Below are positions 1 to 11,799 of a stretch of DNA of 64,000 bases, one piece after another (the first letter of the stretch is position 1; each line of letters opens with the position of its first letter). A model generated the notes under the pieces. The model worked only from the letters and a program-made list of their open reading frames with translations, was not told the DNA's origin and ran no database searches. The stretch comes from DATJLY01 sp963773665 (GTDB taxonomy: Bacteria; Pseudomonadota; Alphaproteobacteria; ATCC43930; CGMCC-115725). The DNA lies in the NCBI GenBank assembly GCA_963773665.1, contig CAVZBZ010000001.1, positions 310,001-374,000 of the forward strand, given 5' to 3'. The translations under genes and the position numbers were made by a program.

Positions 1-828
1 TATCTGCTGCGCAAGCTCGAGAGCCTGGTGCTGGCGCGCATCTGCCTTCTCGTCGTGAGCTCGCCCTATTTCATCTGGGACTACTATCAGAAGCATCTCA
101 CGTTCAGCACGAACTGGCTCCTGTTCGAGAACAAGGTGCCGCGTCACGCGCGCCTGCCGCGCGGCCGGCCGGGGCCTAAGGCGCGGCTCCCCGGCGAGGG
201 CGAGCGGCGGCCATGGCGGATCGGCTGGTTCGGCTATCTCGACGACGAGCGGAGCTGGCACATCCTGCGGCGGCTCGCGTGCGAGCTGCCGGACCGCGTG
301 TCGCTCTATATCCGCGGCATGCCGTACGACAATTTCGACATGGAGAACTTCCTGCGCGACATCGAACACCTCGAGAATGCGGTCTATGGCGGACCGTTCC
401 GCAATCCCGAGGACCTGGCGGAGATCTATGGCGCCGTCGATATCGTGTGGTCGGCCGACTGCAACGAGCTGGCGGCCAATTCAAAATGGCTGCTGACGAA
501 CGGCATCTACGAGGCGGGCTTCTTCGGCAAGCCGGTGATCGGCCTGGCGCATACGGCGATCGGCGAGTTCCTGGCGCGGTATCAGTCCGGCTGGTCGCTC
601 GAGGATCCGGCCGACGAGGCGCTGATCGCGCTCATCGACCGGCTCACGCCGGAGGCCTATCGCGAGAAGCAGAAGGCGATCTTCGAGCTGTGCCAGGACC
701 GCTTCATCGAGACCGACGAGGTCAACGCCATCTGGCGCATGGTGCAGAACCAGGAAACGCGCCAACTGAGGCCGGTCGCCGTGGCGGAGGGCGCGGAAAG
801 CTCGAAAGACGAGGCGCTCGGGGCGTAG
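1..828 (+). CDS. glycosyltransferase family protein, C-terminal part (cut by window start)
   Basis: The frame is open from base 1, so the start lies outside the window; the visible part is 275 residues. The fold pattern fits the C-terminal half of a GT4-like glycosyltransferase: a new Rossmann half begins near RIGWFGYLDD, followed by a sugar-nucleotide site region with SKWLLTNGIYEAGFFGKPVI, where donor-binding residues usually lie. It likely transfers a sugar in polysaccharide or glycan assembly in the cytoplasm. The convergent gmd and fcl genes next door make GDP-fucose, which supports a surface-glycan locus. The exact donor and acceptor cannot be read from the sequence. Confidence 0.7.
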   Translation, partial: YLLRKLESLVLARICLLVVSSPYFIWDYYQKHLTFSTNWLLFENKVPRHARLPRGRPGPKARLPGEGERRPWRIGWFGYLDDERSWHILRRLACELPDRVSLYIRGMPYDNFDMENFLRDIEHLENAVYGGPFRNPEDLAEIYGAVDIVWSADCNELAANSKWLLTNGIYEAGFFGKPVIGLAHTAIGEFLARYQSGWSLEDPADEALIALIDRLTPEAYREKQKAIFELCQDRFIETDEVNAIWRMVQNQETRQLRPVAVAEGAESSKDEALGA

Positions 829-835
829 CGCGGCG

Positions 836-1803
836 TCACGCCGTCGCCGCGGCCGCTTCGTTGGCGGCAAACCAGCGATAAGCATCGGCAAGCCCTTGGC
901 GCAATTCGATGCGCGGGCTCCAGCCGAGTGCCTGAATCCTCCCGGTGTCGAGCAGTTTTTGCGGCATGCCGTCCGGCATCGTCGTGTTGTAGCTGAGCCT
1001 GCCGGTATAGCCCACGGTCGATGCGACGAGCTCGGCCAGCTCGGCGATGCTGACGTCCTGGCCCCAGCCGATATTGACGTGGCTCTCGTCCGAATAGCGC
1101 TCCATCAGGAAGACGAGCGCGTCGGCGAGGTCGTCGACATGCAGAAACTCGCGGCGCGGCCGGCCGCTGCCCCAGATTTCGACCTCGGGCGCGCGCGCGA
1201 CCTTGGCGCGGTGCATCTTGAGGATGAGCGCGGGGATGACGTGGCTGGCCGCGGCGTCATATGTATCGCCGGGCCCATAGAGATTGGTCGGCTGCGCCGA
1301 GATGAAATCCGCAGCCGCCCTGCCGGCGATATGCGGCGCACAGTTTTAGGCCAGCGATCTTGGCGACGGCGTACCACTGGTTCGTCGGCTCGAGCGGGCC
1401 GCTCAGCAGCTCGTCCTCGACCATCGGCTGCTTCGCAAGGCGGGGATAGATGCAGGACGAGCCGAGATAGAGCAGCTTCTTGACGCCCGCCTGGCGCGCC
1501 GCCTCGATCGTGTTGGCGGCGATCATCAGGTTGTCGTAGAGAAATTCCGCTGGGCCGCGTCGAATTGGCGAGGATGCCGCCCACGGTCGCGGCGGCGACG
1601 ATGACGGCGTCGGGGCGGTTCGCGGCGAACCATGCCTCGGTCTCGCCCTGCCGCTTCAAGTCGAGCTCGGCGTGGCTCGCGACCACGATCTCGCACTGCG
1701 CGCGCGCGAGCCGCCGCAAGAGCGCGCTCCCGACCATGCCGCGATGGCCGGCGACGAACAGCTTTCGGCCCGCGAGCGGGAAGAGCACCGGTGCTTCGCT
1801 CAT
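836..1803 (-). CDS. fcl: GDP-L-fucose synthase (two +1 shifts in the sequence)
   Basis: Bifunctional epimerase/reductase that converts GDP-4-keto-6-deoxymannose to GDP-L-fucose with NADPH. The SDR nucleotide motif GHRGMVGSAL is near residue 18, followed by SSCIYP and the catalytic YAVAK of the Ser-Tyr-Lys triad. The C-terminal part includes EFLHVDDLADALVFLM. The reading frame changes twice, near 1551 (extra T on the plus strand) and near 1313 (extra A). Removing both bases gives an uninterrupted protein of about 321 residues, the normal family length. The ATG at 1803 lies 12 bases after the gmd stop, so the two genes form one operon that makes GDP-fucose in sequence. Confidence 0.85.
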
Positions 1804-1814
1804 GCGGGATCTCC

Positions 1815-2872
<1,058 letters not shown>

Positions 2873-3015
2873 GTCACCTCGCAGTACCCGCCGCCTCGGG
2901 CGATGCTACGACATCGCTCCCGCGGCCGGGAGCGGGAACGCCTAGGGCCTGGAAACGGCGCGGAAATTTCGGGCGACGGGACTCGCGCGTTGGGACCGGT
3001 CGGGCGGCCGGAAGC

Positions 3016-3381
3016 TCACTGCACGCGGCCGCTGCGCAGGACGTAGCGGTCGCCGGCAAGGCCGGTGAACATGCCGTCGATCATCGGGTGCTGCACCGGC
3101 CCGTGCTCGGCATCGGCCACGAGGTTCTGCTCGGAGACGTAGGCCTCGTACGGGCCGCCGGTCGCGTTCTGGGCATAGAGATGATAGAACGGCTGGTCCT
3201 TCGGCGGGCGCCGCTCCGCCGGAATCGCCTGGTACCATTCCTCGGAATTGCTGAACACCGGGTCGACGTCGAAGATGACACCCCGGAAATTGAACAGGCG
3301 GTGCCGGACGATCTGCCCGACGGAAAACTTCGCCTGCTGCAAAAGCCTGGGGTTGCCCACGTTCTTCCCGATCCCGACCAT
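3016..3381 (-). CDS. hspQ: heat shock protein HspQ / hemimethylated-DNA-binding YccV-like protein
   Basis: A 121-residue protein with the YccV/HspQ core: KFSVGQIVRHRLFNFRGVIF, then the DPVFSNSEEWYQAIP stretch and FYHLYAQN, and YVSEQNL near the end. In enterobacteria HspQ modulates Lon substrate degradation and was described as binding hemimethylated oriC DNA. The start used is the ATG at 3381; homologues begin near the KFSVGQ segment, so a downstream start is possible. An AT-rich TATTAAT stretch just upstream could be a -10 element. It is transcribed alone, away from the sugar genes. Confidence 0.85.
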   Translation of the reverse strand: MVGIGKNVGNPRLLQQAKFSVGQIVRHRLFNFRGVIFDVDPVFSNSEEWYQAIPAERRPPKDQPFYHLYAQNATGGPYEAYVSEQNLVADAEHGPVQHPMIDGMFTGLAGDRYVLRSGRVQ

Positions 3382-3456
3382 GGCGCGATTAATATCTAGT
3401 TTTCGATGCTCCGCTCAAGGGCTTCCGTGCGGAGGCGGGATAGAGACGGCCGCGCT

Positions 3457-3756
3457 TCAGGCCTTCATGTACAGCCGGGCGAAGCGCAGCAGCTCGAGAT
3501 CGCAGGTCTGCTTCGCCAGCAGCTCCAAATCCTCGAAATAGCCCTCGAGCGCCCCCGGCGCGAGCCGCGCCGCAAGCCAATCGATGAACTGCTCCGGGGT
3601 CTTGACCCAGGCGGGCGGATGATCGACGCCGCGGCCTTGGGGAAGTGCTGCGCGCAGCACCCGCCAGCGGCGCCGGCGAAGCTGCTCGTCAACCGGATCG
3701 AGGTCCGGATCCAACGCCCATCCCGGCCGGATTTGCGCGCCGCTTCGTCCAGCCAT
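3457..3756 (-). CDS. small conserved-looking hypothetical protein
   Basis: A 99-residue protein of unknown function. The ATG at 3756 has a strong ribosome binding site (GAGGGG about 6 bases upstream), which is why it is preferred over the ATG further out at 3882. The C-terminal half (WVKTPEQFIDWLAARLAP onward) looks like an amphipathic helical domain, and the protein ends in RFARLYMKA. No signal peptide or membrane segment is visible. It stands alone between hspQ and dnaE, all on the minus strand. I do not recognise the family. Confidence 0.55.
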   Translation of the reverse strand: MAGRSGAQIRPGWALDPDLDPVDEQLRRRRWRVLRAALPQGRGVDHPPAWVKTPEQFIDWLAARLAPGALEGYFEDLELLAKQTCDLELLRFARLYMKA

Positions 3757-3955
3757 TGTTGCTCCCCTCTCTCGCGCGGCTACGGAACGCCGGCGACTGC
3801 TGGTTGCAAAGACGTTACCGCATTTCGCGGAACGCGCAAACCCGAAAGAGGTTAACGAGACTGATGGAGCGCTGCCGTGCATGGGAGCGCGAAATCTACT
3901 CCGGCGCGGGTGCGGCGCTTGTGACCCCGGTCACAGATGGCGCGGATTTTTGCCG

Positions 3956-6900
3956 TTAAACATCGACAACTTCGAGGACGCCGGGAAGCGCGCGCACGGC
4001 GTGCAGCACGTTGGGGCCGATCTTGAACCCGCCCGGCAGCGCGATCTCGACCTCGCGTGCGGGATGCACCGGCACGACGACGCTGACGCGGCCCTTGCCG
4101 CCGCTCTCGCGCGCCATGAGATCGCGCAGCGGTACCAGCGCTCCGCCCTCGCCGAGCACGATTTTCAAGCCCGCCGCCGCCTCGCGTGCGAGCTTGTCGA
4201 GCCGCTCGAAGCGCTGCGCCGAAAGCCGCAGACTTTCCTCCTCGGCGCGGACTTCGACCGTGACGACGAGCGGCACGCCCGCATCCAGCAGATCGCGGCT
4301 CTGCGCCAGCGCCTCGGCGAACACCACGACTTCATAGACGCCGCTGGTGTCGGACAATTGCAAAAAGGCAAAGCGGCTGCCGCGCGCCGAATTGCGCTCG
4401 CGCCGCGCGATCGGCACGCCGGCGAGGCGGAAGCGCGTCGGCCCGCCCGCGGCAAGCCGCGCCGGCAGATCGGCGAAGCTGACGACACCGAGGCGCGCCA
4501 GACTTTTCTGATAGGCATCGAGCGGATGGCTCGACAGATAAAAGCCGATCGCGTCGAACTCGTGCTGCAGGCGCTCGACCGGCTGCCAGTCGTCGCAGGC
4601 GGGAAGCGGCGGCCGGTGCGCAGCACCCGCGCCGAACAGGCTCTCCTGCTGGCTCGCGCGGTCGTTGGCGGCAGACGCGGCGTGGCGCAGCAGCAGGTCG
4701 ATGGCGGCGAAGACCTGGGCGCGGTTGCGGTTGAGCGCGTCGAACGCGCCGGCCTTGACGAGGCCCTCGAACTGGCGGCGGTTGAAGCTCTTCGGATCGA
4801 GCCGGCGCGCGAAGTCGAAGAGGCCGGCGAAGGCGCCGTGGATGCTACGCTCTTCGACGAGCTGGCGCATCGCGTGGGCGCCCACGCCCTTCACCGCGGC
4901 GAGCGCATAGCGGATGGCGTTGCTGCCGCCCGCAAGCTCGACCGAGAAGGCGTCGCTCGAGCGGTTGATATCGGGCGGCAGGATGCGGATGCCGAGCCGG
5001 TTGCATTCCTGGCGGAACAGATTGAGCTTGTCGGTATTGCCGATGTCGAGGCTCATCAGCGCCGCCATGAACTCGACCGGATGGTTCGCCTTCAAGTAAG
5101 CGGTCTGGTAGGCGACCAGCGCATAGGCGGCGGCGTGCGACTTGTTGAAGCCGTAGCCGGCGAATTTCGCGACCTGCTCGAAGATGTGCTCGGCGACGCC
5201 GGCACCGACGCCGCGCGCCGTGGCGCCGTCGATGAAGAGCCGGCGCTGCGCCTCCATCTCCGAGCGGATCTTCTTGCCCATGGCGCGGCGCAGGAGATCG
5301 GCGCCGCCGAGCGAATAGCCGCTCAGCACCTGCGCGATCTGCATCACCTGTTCCTGGTAGATCATGATGCCGTGCGTCTCGGCCAGGATCGGCTCGAGCG
5401 AGGGATGGAGATAGTCGGCCTTTTCGCGCGCGTGCTTCACTTCGATATAGCGCGGGATGTTCTCCATCGGGCCGGGGCGGTAGAGCGCCACGACCGCGAT
5501 GATGTCCTCGAACCGGTCGGGCCGGAGCTTGCGCAGCATGTCGCGCATGCCGGCGCCTTCGAGCTGGAACACGCCGACCGTGTCGCCGCGGCCCAAAAGC
5601 TCGTAGGTCGCGCGATCGTCGAGCGGCAGGTTCGTGAGATCGAGCGTCACGCCCTTGGCCACGAGGAGATCGAGCGCCCGCGCCAGCACGGTGAGCGTCT
5701 TGAGGCCGAGAAAGTCGAACTTCACGAGGCCCGCGAGTTCGACATATTTCATGTTGAACTGCGTCACCGGCATGTCGGAGCGCGGATCGCGGTAGAGCGG
5801 TACGAGCTCGTCCAGAGGCCGGTCGGCGATCACCACGCCCGCGGCGTGGGTCGAGGCGTGGCGGTAGAGGCCTTCGAGCCTTTGCGCAATGGCGATGAGG
5901 CGCGCGACGCCCTCGTCGGTGTCGCGCATGTTCTGCAGCATCGGCTCGCCGTCGATCGCCTGCTGCAAGGTTACGGGGTTCGCCGGGTTGTTGGGCACGA
6001 GCTTGCAGATGCGGTCGACCTGGCCATAGGGCATTTCGAGGACGCGCCCCACGTCGCGCAGCACGGCGCGCGCCTGGAGCTTGCCGAAGGTGATGATCTG
6101 CGCCACCCGGTCGCGGCCATAGCGCTCCTGCACATGGCGGATCACCTCGTCGCGCCGGTCCTGGCAGAAGTCGATGTCGAAGTCGGGCATCGACACGCGC
6201 TCGGGATTGAGGAAGCGCTCGAACAGAAGGCCGAAGCGCAGCGGGTCGAGATCGGTGATGGTGAGCGACCAGGCGACCACCGATCCCGCGCCCGAGCCGC
6301 GCCCGGGCCCGACCGGAATGCCCGCCCCCTTGGCCCAGCGGATGAACTCGGCGACGATCAGGAAATATCCGGCAAAGCCCATCGCGACGATGGTGTCGAG
6401 CTCGAACGAAAGCCGCTCGCGATAGGGCTTCGCGAGCGCCTCGCGCGCCGCTTCGCTCATCTCCGCGCGGTACAGATTTTGCAGCCGCAGCTCGAGGCCG
6501 GCGGCCGCCTCGGCGCGCAGTTCCGCCGCTTCGCCCCGCCCGCTCGCCGAGGCATAGGGCGGCAGGATCGGCGGGCGCTGCTCGGGCATGAAGGCGCGAG
6601 CGCCGCGCCACCACGAGCGTGTTGTCGCACGCCTCGGGAATGTCGGCGAAGAGCGCGCGCATCTCTGCCGGCGACTTGAAATAATGCTCCTCGGTGAGGC
6701 GCAAGCGGTTCGGGTTGCCGAGCACCGTGCCCTCGGCGATGCACATGAGCGCATCGTGCGCCTCGGAGAAATCGCGGCCGGCAAAATGCACGTCGTTGGT
6801 CGCGACGAGCGGCAGATTGTGGCGATAGGCCAGCTCGACGAGCGGCCCCTCGATGCGGTCCTCGACCGGCAGATGATGGCGCATCAGCTCGACGTAGAGG

Positions 6901-7454
6901 CGCCCGGGAAAGAGCGTCGGCAAGCGCAGAAGCATCGCTTCGGCCGCTTCGGCCTGGCCGTCGGCCAACAACCGGCCGACCGGCCCGCGCGGGCCGCCGG
7001 TGAGGCAGAGGAGGCCGGCGGTCTTTCCTTCGAGCGCCGCGAGCGGGAGCTGCGGCTCCTCGCCGCCCTCGGTGTCGAGGAAGGAGCGGCTCGAGAGATG
7101 GAGGAGATTGCGATAGCCCGCCTCGTTCTGCGCCAGCAGCACGACCGCATCGGGCGCAGCGGCAGGCCCGACCCTTCCCGCGAGTCGGACCTCGCCGTCG
7201 AGGCGGCGGAGCGCCAGCTCGCAGCCGACGATCGGCTGCACGCCGGCGTCGCGCGCCGCCTGCGCGAACTCCAAAGCGCCGAACAGGTTGCCGGCATCGG
7301 TCATCGCCACGGCCGGCATGGCATGGGCTTTGGCGAGCGCCGCCAGCTCTTTCACCTTGATCGCGCCCGAGGACAGCGAATAGGCGGAATGGGTGCGCAG
7401 ATGGACGAAGTCGGAATGCGGCATGAGGCGGGGCTCGGGGGTTGGCATCAGCAT
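3956..7454 (-). CDS. dnaE: DNA polymerase III alpha subunit (one +1 shift)
   Basis: Replicative polymerase catalytic subunit, about 1165 residues after correction, the usual DnaE length. Order of parts: PHP domain (start HLRTHSAYSLSSGAIKV), palm/fingers with GPGRGSGAGSVVAW and the catalytic aspartates in PDFDIDF, the beta-binding and HhH region with GYGFNKSHAAAYA, then an OB fold and the C-terminal tail ending EVVDV. The frame changes near 6599 (extra A on the plus strand, within GCGCGAGCGCCG); deleting it restores VVARR...AFMPEQRPP. The gene is essential, so the shift is read as a sequence error. Starts at 7454, 7448 or 7424 are possible; MPHSDFVHLR at 7424 matches the family N-terminus best. 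Confidence 0.93.
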
Positions 7455-7500
7455 CCCACAGCGAGGGCGCAGGCCAAGTCTTTTTTTATCCTGTTGATAT

Positions 7501-7600
7501 ATCTAAGAAATTTCGCCTGGGGCGGAAATTGGTTCGTTCGGTAATTCGTGCGGTAATTCGTGGAAATTGGCTTCGTTTCGCAAAATTTGCGCTGTGGCGC
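7501..7600. repeat. dispersed AATT-rich hairpin repeat, copy 1
   Basis: Intergenic stretch with repeated blocks of the form GAAATTGG-TTCGTTCGG-TAATTCG, followed by GGAAATTGGCTTCGTTTCGC. The same blocks recur at 63640-63730. Together with the adjacent AT-rich stretch (7475-7515) it separates dnaE from the DUF4242 gene. No coding potential is evident. Confidence 0.6.
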
Positions 7601-7685
7601 GGCGGGCGCCGCTGATTGCGTACACACGCCCGCGGTGGCGGGGCCGGCGCCGTGTGTCAACTGCACCGAAGCGGAAAGCGCGGGC

Positions 7686-7964
7686 TCAGGCGGCGCGTTC
7701 GGTCGTTGGATCGATCGAGCGCTTGATCTCGACTATTTGCGTCGCGGGGAAGCCGCTGATCTCGGCGTGCTTCTTGATGATCGCCTCGTCCTTGGCGAGA
7801 TAGACGCAATAGGTCTTGTCGTCGGCGACGTAGCTTTCGACCCACTGGATGTCGGGACCGAGCTGACGCAGCACCTCGTTCGATTTGGCCGCGGCCGCGC
7901 GCAGCTGGTCGCGTTCGAACGTGCCGACATTCGGGATCGCGCGCTCGATGATGAATTTGCGCAA
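7686..7964 (-). CDS. DUF4242 domain protein
   Basis: A small cytoplasmic protein of about 92 residues matching the DUF4242 family: KFIIERAIPNVG at the start, LGPDIQWVESYVADDKTYC in the middle, and a closing region with GFPATQIVEIKRSIDPTT. The family includes a nickel-binding Streptomyces protein, but the role is unclear. The proposed start is TTG at 7964 (giving M-R-K-F-I-I-E-R as in homologues) with GAGGAGG about 11 bases upstream. An ATG at 8000 is an in-frame alternative that adds 12 residues. It is divergent from nothing and lies downstream of lolD on the same strand. Confidence 0.75.
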   Translation of the reverse strand: MRKFIIERAIPNVGTFERDQLRAAAAKSNEVLRQLGPDIQWVESYVADDKTYCVYLAKDEAIIKKHAEISGFPATQIVEIKRSIDPTTERAA

Positions 7965-8028
7965 CGCCGTGTTTGCCTCCTCATGACCCCCGCTCGTCAT
8001 GCTAGGCGGGACATAGTCGGATTGCAAA

Positions 8029-8727
8029 CTACACCGACGCTGCCTCGCGCTCGACCACGATGCCGTCCTCGAGCGCGAGGACGCGGTCCATGCGGCGGGC
8101 GAGGTCGAGATTGTGAGTGGCGATGAGGGCGGCGAGGCCGTGTTCGCGCACGAGGCTGAGGAGAAGCGCCGTCACCTCGCCCGCGGTGTGCTGATCGAGA
8201 TTGCCGGTGGGCTCGTCGCCCAGGAGCACGCGCGGCTGGTTCGCGAGCGCGCGCACGATGGCGACGCGCTGCTGCTCGCCGCCCGAGAGCCGCGCCGGGC
8301 GATGCGATGCACGGGCCTCGAGCCCGACCTGGCGCAACAGATCGAGCGCGCGGGCGCGCGCCGCGGATTTGGCGGCGCCGGCGATCATCTGCGGCAGCAT
8401 GACGTTCTCGAGCGCCGAGAATTCCGGCAGGAGATGATGGAACTGATAGACGAAGCCGAGGCCGGTACGGCGGGCGCGGGTGCGCTCGAGATCGGACATG
8501 GCGCCGCATTCGCGCCCGGCAAGCAGCACCTCGCCGCCGTCCGGCCGTTCCAACAGCCCCGCGACGTGAAGCAGCGTCGATTTGCCGGAGCCCGAGGGAC
8601 CGACCAGCGCCACGATCTCGCCCGGCGCGAGGTGGAGCGACACGCCGCGCAGCACCGGCAGCAGCTCGCCGGCCTGGCGAAATGTGCGTACGACATCGCG
8701 CAGCTCGAGCGCAGGCCCGTCACTCAT
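8029..8727 (-). CDS. lolD: lipoprotein-releasing ABC transporter ATPase LolD
   Basis: ATPase of the Lol complex that releases lipoproteins from the inner membrane. It is 232 residues with Walker A GPSGSGKSTL, Q-loop YQFHHLLPEFSALENV, signature LSGGEQQRVAIVRAL, Walker B VLLGDEPTGNLD and H-loop ATHN. The Q-loop wording (FHHLLPEF) is characteristic of LolD. The ATG at 8727 lies inside the end of the upstream permease gene (8-base overlap), showing translational coupling. Confidence 0.93.
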   Translation of the reverse strand: MSDGPALELRDVVRTFRQAGELLPVLRGVSLHLAPGEIVALVGPSGSGKSTLLHVAGLLERPDGGEVLLAGRECGAMSDLERTRARRTGLGFVYQFHHLLPEFSALENVMLPQMIAGAAKSAARARALDLLRQVGLEARASHRPARLSGGEQQRVAIVRALANQPRVLLGDEPTGNLDQHTAGEVTALLLSLVREHGLAALIATHNLDLARRMDRVLALEDGIVVEREAASV

Positions 8728-9965
8728 AGCGCAGCGCCTCGACCGGATCGAGCCGCGCCGCGCGCCAGGAGGGATAGATCGTCGCAAGGAACGAGAGGCC
8801 GAATGCCATCGCCAGCACCGTCCCCACCTCGTCCGGGTCGATGCGCGCCGGGATCTGCGTCAGGAAATAGATCTCGGCGGCGAAAAGCTGCGTGCCGATG
8901 ATGCTTTGCACGAACTCGCGGATCGCTTCGATATTCGAGGCGAACGCCACGCCCAGGACGAAGCCCGCGATCGTGCCGACGACGCCGACGCTGGCGCCCG
9001 ACAGCATGAAGATGCGCAGGATCATGCCTTGCGTCGCGCCCATGGTGCGCAGGATCGCGATGTCGCGGCCCTTGTCCTTCACCAGCATGATCATGCTCGA
9101 GATGATGTTGAAGGCGGCGACGACGATGATGAGCGTCAGGATCAGGAACATGACGTTGCGCTCGACCTCGACGGCGTTGAAGAAGGAGAGATTGCTCTGC
9201 TGCCAGTCGAAGATTCTGACGCGCGGTCCGAGCGCCTGTGCGATCTCGCTGTCGTAACGCTGCACGTCGTCGGGGTTGGCCACCATGACCTCGAGGCTCG
9301 AGACGCCCTGCCCCAGATTGAAGAAGGTCTGCGCCGCCTCGAGCGGCATGAAGATGACGCCGTTGTCGAATTCGTACATGCCGACATCGAACGTGCCGGC
9401 GACGGTATAGCTCTTGATGCGCGGCACCGTGCCGAAGGCGGTGGCGGTGCCTTGCGGCGAGATGAAAGTGATCGGGTCGCCGGTCTTGAGGCCCAGGCGA
9501 AATGCCAGCCGGCTGCCGATGATCACGCCGTCGTCCTTGAAATCCTGCGAGCGCGCCCGCCGCGATGTGCTGCGCGAGAAGCGGCTGGGATGCGATGTCC
9601 TGCTCTGCGATGCCGCGCACCAGCGCGCCGGTCGCGCCCGCCTTCGCGGTCGCCATCACCTGCTCCTCGATCATGGGACGCGCCGCGGTTACGCCAGGCA
9701 GCTTCATCACCTGCTCGGCCAAGGGACCGTAATCGGTCAAAGGCCCTTGCGCGGCATAGACGTTGATATGGCCGTTGAAGCCCAGGATGCGGCCCAGAAG
9801 CTCGGCGCGGAACCCGTTCATCACCGCCATGACGATGATGAGCGTGGCGACGCCCAATGCTATGCCGAGAAGCGAGAAGATCGCGATGACCGAGATGAAC
9901 CGTTCTTCGCGCCGCGCGCGCAGATAGCGGAACGCGACCATGCGCTCGAACGTGCCGAAGATCAC
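8720..9965 (-). CDS. lolC: lipoprotein-releasing ABC transporter permease LolC/LolE family (one +1 shift)
   Basis: Inner-membrane permease partner of LolD, about 414 residues after correction. The N-terminal segment (VAFRYLRARREERFISVIAI) leads into TM1 with GIALGVATLIIVMAVMNGF, followed by a periplasmic MacB-like domain and three C-terminal membrane segments with SSMIMLVKDKGRDIAILRTM. The frame changes near 9549; removing one base joins IAAGAL to DFKDDGVIIGS. Only one permease gene is present here, so it may serve as both LolC and LolE. The GTG start at 9965 overlaps the proS stop. Confidence 0.9.
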
Positions 9966-11277
9966 CGCTTTGCTCCAAGGCGCGCGAGGGCGGATTCGGA
10001 CGAGAGTTCCTGGCGCTCGCCGGTGCGGCGCTCCTTCAGCTCGACGGTGCCGGATGCCAGGCCGCGCGGGCCGATCACGATCTGCCACGGCAATCCGACC
10101 AGATCCATCGCCGCGAACTTGGCGCCGGGCGATTCCTCGCGGTCGTCGTAGAGCGTGGCGATCCCGGCCTCGGCGAGCGCGCCATAGAGCGCGTCCGCGG
10201 CCGCGCGGCACTTGGCGTCGGCAGCGCGCAGATTGACGAGGCCGACGCGGAACGGCGCTACGCTTTCGGGCCAGATGATGCCGTCATCGTCGTGGCTTGC
10301 CTCGATGATGGCGCCGACGAGGCGCGAGACGCCGATGCCGTAGGAGCCCATCTCGACCGGAACCTGCGCGCCGTCGGGCCCGGCCACGGTGGCGCCCATC
10401 GGTCCTGAGTATTTCGTGCCGAAATAGAACACCTGTCCCACCTCGATGCCGCGGGCGCGGCGGCGGCGCGGCCCGGGCACGCGCGCCTCGAACTCGGCCG
10501 GATCGTGCTTCTCGTCGGTCGCGGCGTACCAGCGGCGGATATAGTCCTCAACATCGGACGAAGCGGGGTCGATGCTGTTCTCGTCGAGCTGCGCGATGTC
10601 GCTGTCGTAGTAGAGCTCGCTCTCGCCGGTATCGGCCTGGATGTGGAATTCGTGGCTGAGATCGCCGCCGATGGGGCCAGTGTCGGCGCGCACCGGAATG
10701 GGCGTCAGTCCCATGCGCCGGAATGTCCTCATATAGGCCACGAACATGCGCGAAGTAGGAGCGGATCGCGCCGGCCTTGTCGATGTCGAAGGAGTAATCG
10801 TCCTTCATCAGGAACTCGCGCCCGCGCATCACGCCGAAGCGCGGCCGCACCTCGTCGCGGAACTTCCACTGGATGTGATAGAGGTTCTTCGGCAGGTCGC
10901 GGTAGCTCTTGATGGCGCTGCGAAAAATGTCGGTGACGAGCTCCTCGTTGGTGGGCCCATAGAGCATGTCGCGCTCGTGCCGGTCGTTGATGCGCAGCAT
11001 CTCCTTGCCGTAATCGTCGTAGCGGCCGCTTTCGCGCCACAGCTCGGCCGGCTGGAGCGTCGGCATCAGAAGCTCTTGCGCGCCGGCGCGGTCCTGCTCC
11101 TCGCGCACGATCTGCTCGACGTTTTTGAGGACCCGAAAACCCAGCGGCAGCCAGCGAATAGATCCCGGCGCTTGCCTGGCGGATCATGCCGGCGCGCAGC
11201 ATGAGCCGGTGCGAGGCGATCTGCGCCTCGCTCGGCGTTTCCTTGAGGAGCGGCAGGAAATATTGGGAAAGACGCAT
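9962..11277 (-). CDS. proS: prolyl-tRNA synthetase, short alpha form (two +1 shifts)
   Basis: Charges tRNA-Pro; class II synthetase. The N-terminus MRLSQYFLPLLKETPSEAQ and motif 2 region RDEVRPRFGVMRGREFLMKD are visible, as is motif 3 MGSYGIGVSRLVGAIIE. Total length after correction is about 437 residues, the short alphaproteobacterial form without the large editing insertion. Shifts lie near 11154 (joins AGIYS to LPLGFRVLKN) and near 10750 (joins SYF to RMFVAYMRTF). The gene is essential, so these are read as sequence errors. It is the first gene of a coupled proS-lolC-lolD run. Confidence 0.92.
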
Positions 11278-11331
11278 CAGGCCCTCGCTTTGCGCGGGGG
11301 CGAATTTAGAGCATGGTCGCAGAGAGGGGAA

Positions 11332-11754
11332 TCAGCGCTTCGCGGCGCAGGCGGATGCGAGCGCGGCGCTCGTCTCCGGGGCAAGCGGCGCGCCGTTGAA
11401 ATAGGCTTTTCCGTCTTTCACCGTGACATAGCCGACGACCGCCTTGCCGCGATAGGAGCCGCCCGCCTGCGGCACGCCGAAGCGGGAGGCTAGATTCGAG
11501 TCCAGTTCGACCGTGGTGCTCTCGGCCTTTACCGGCGAAGGCTCCTGCGGCAGATCGGCGGGCGCCACGGCGCTGCCGTCGGCCGCAACGCCCGGCACGT
11601 AATCGGCGCCGGCAAGCACCGAGCACACCACCTGCGCGACCACGGGGCCGCCGTCCGCGGCGACGCCGGCCGCCTGCGCCGGCGAAGGCGCCGAAGTGTC
11701 GGCCAGGGCAGGCGCCGCGCCCAGCGCAACCGCAAGGAGAATCACTATCCGCAT
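11332..11754 (-). CDS. hypothetical secreted protein
   Basis: A 140-residue protein with a clear Sec signal peptide (MRIVILLAVALGAAPALA, cleavage likely after ALA). The mature part has two Cys residues, an Ala/Pro-rich N-terminal stretch, and a C-terminal part with GGSYRGKAVVGYVTVKDGK and a conserved-looking end (ETSAALASACAAKR). The mature protein is likely periplasmic. No family is recognised. It is separated from proS by only about 55 bases. Confidence 0.65.
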   Translation of the reverse strand: MRIVILLAVALGAAPALADTSAPSPAQAAGVAADGGPVVAQVVCSVLAGADYVPGVAADGSAVAPADLPQEPSPVKAESTTVELDSNLASRFGVPQAGGSYRGKAVVGYVTVKDGKAYFNGAPLAPETSAALASACAAKR

Positions 11755-11799
11755 AGGGGTAAATACTAGGCGCGCCGGGTTAAAAATCGTTCACAGCGC

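Noticed and set aside
3881..6679. Long plus-strand open frame (over 900 codons) opposite dnaE
   Set aside because: High GC makes long antisense frames common here; the composition is Arg/Ala/Gly-biased and the minus strand encodes all DnaE motifs.
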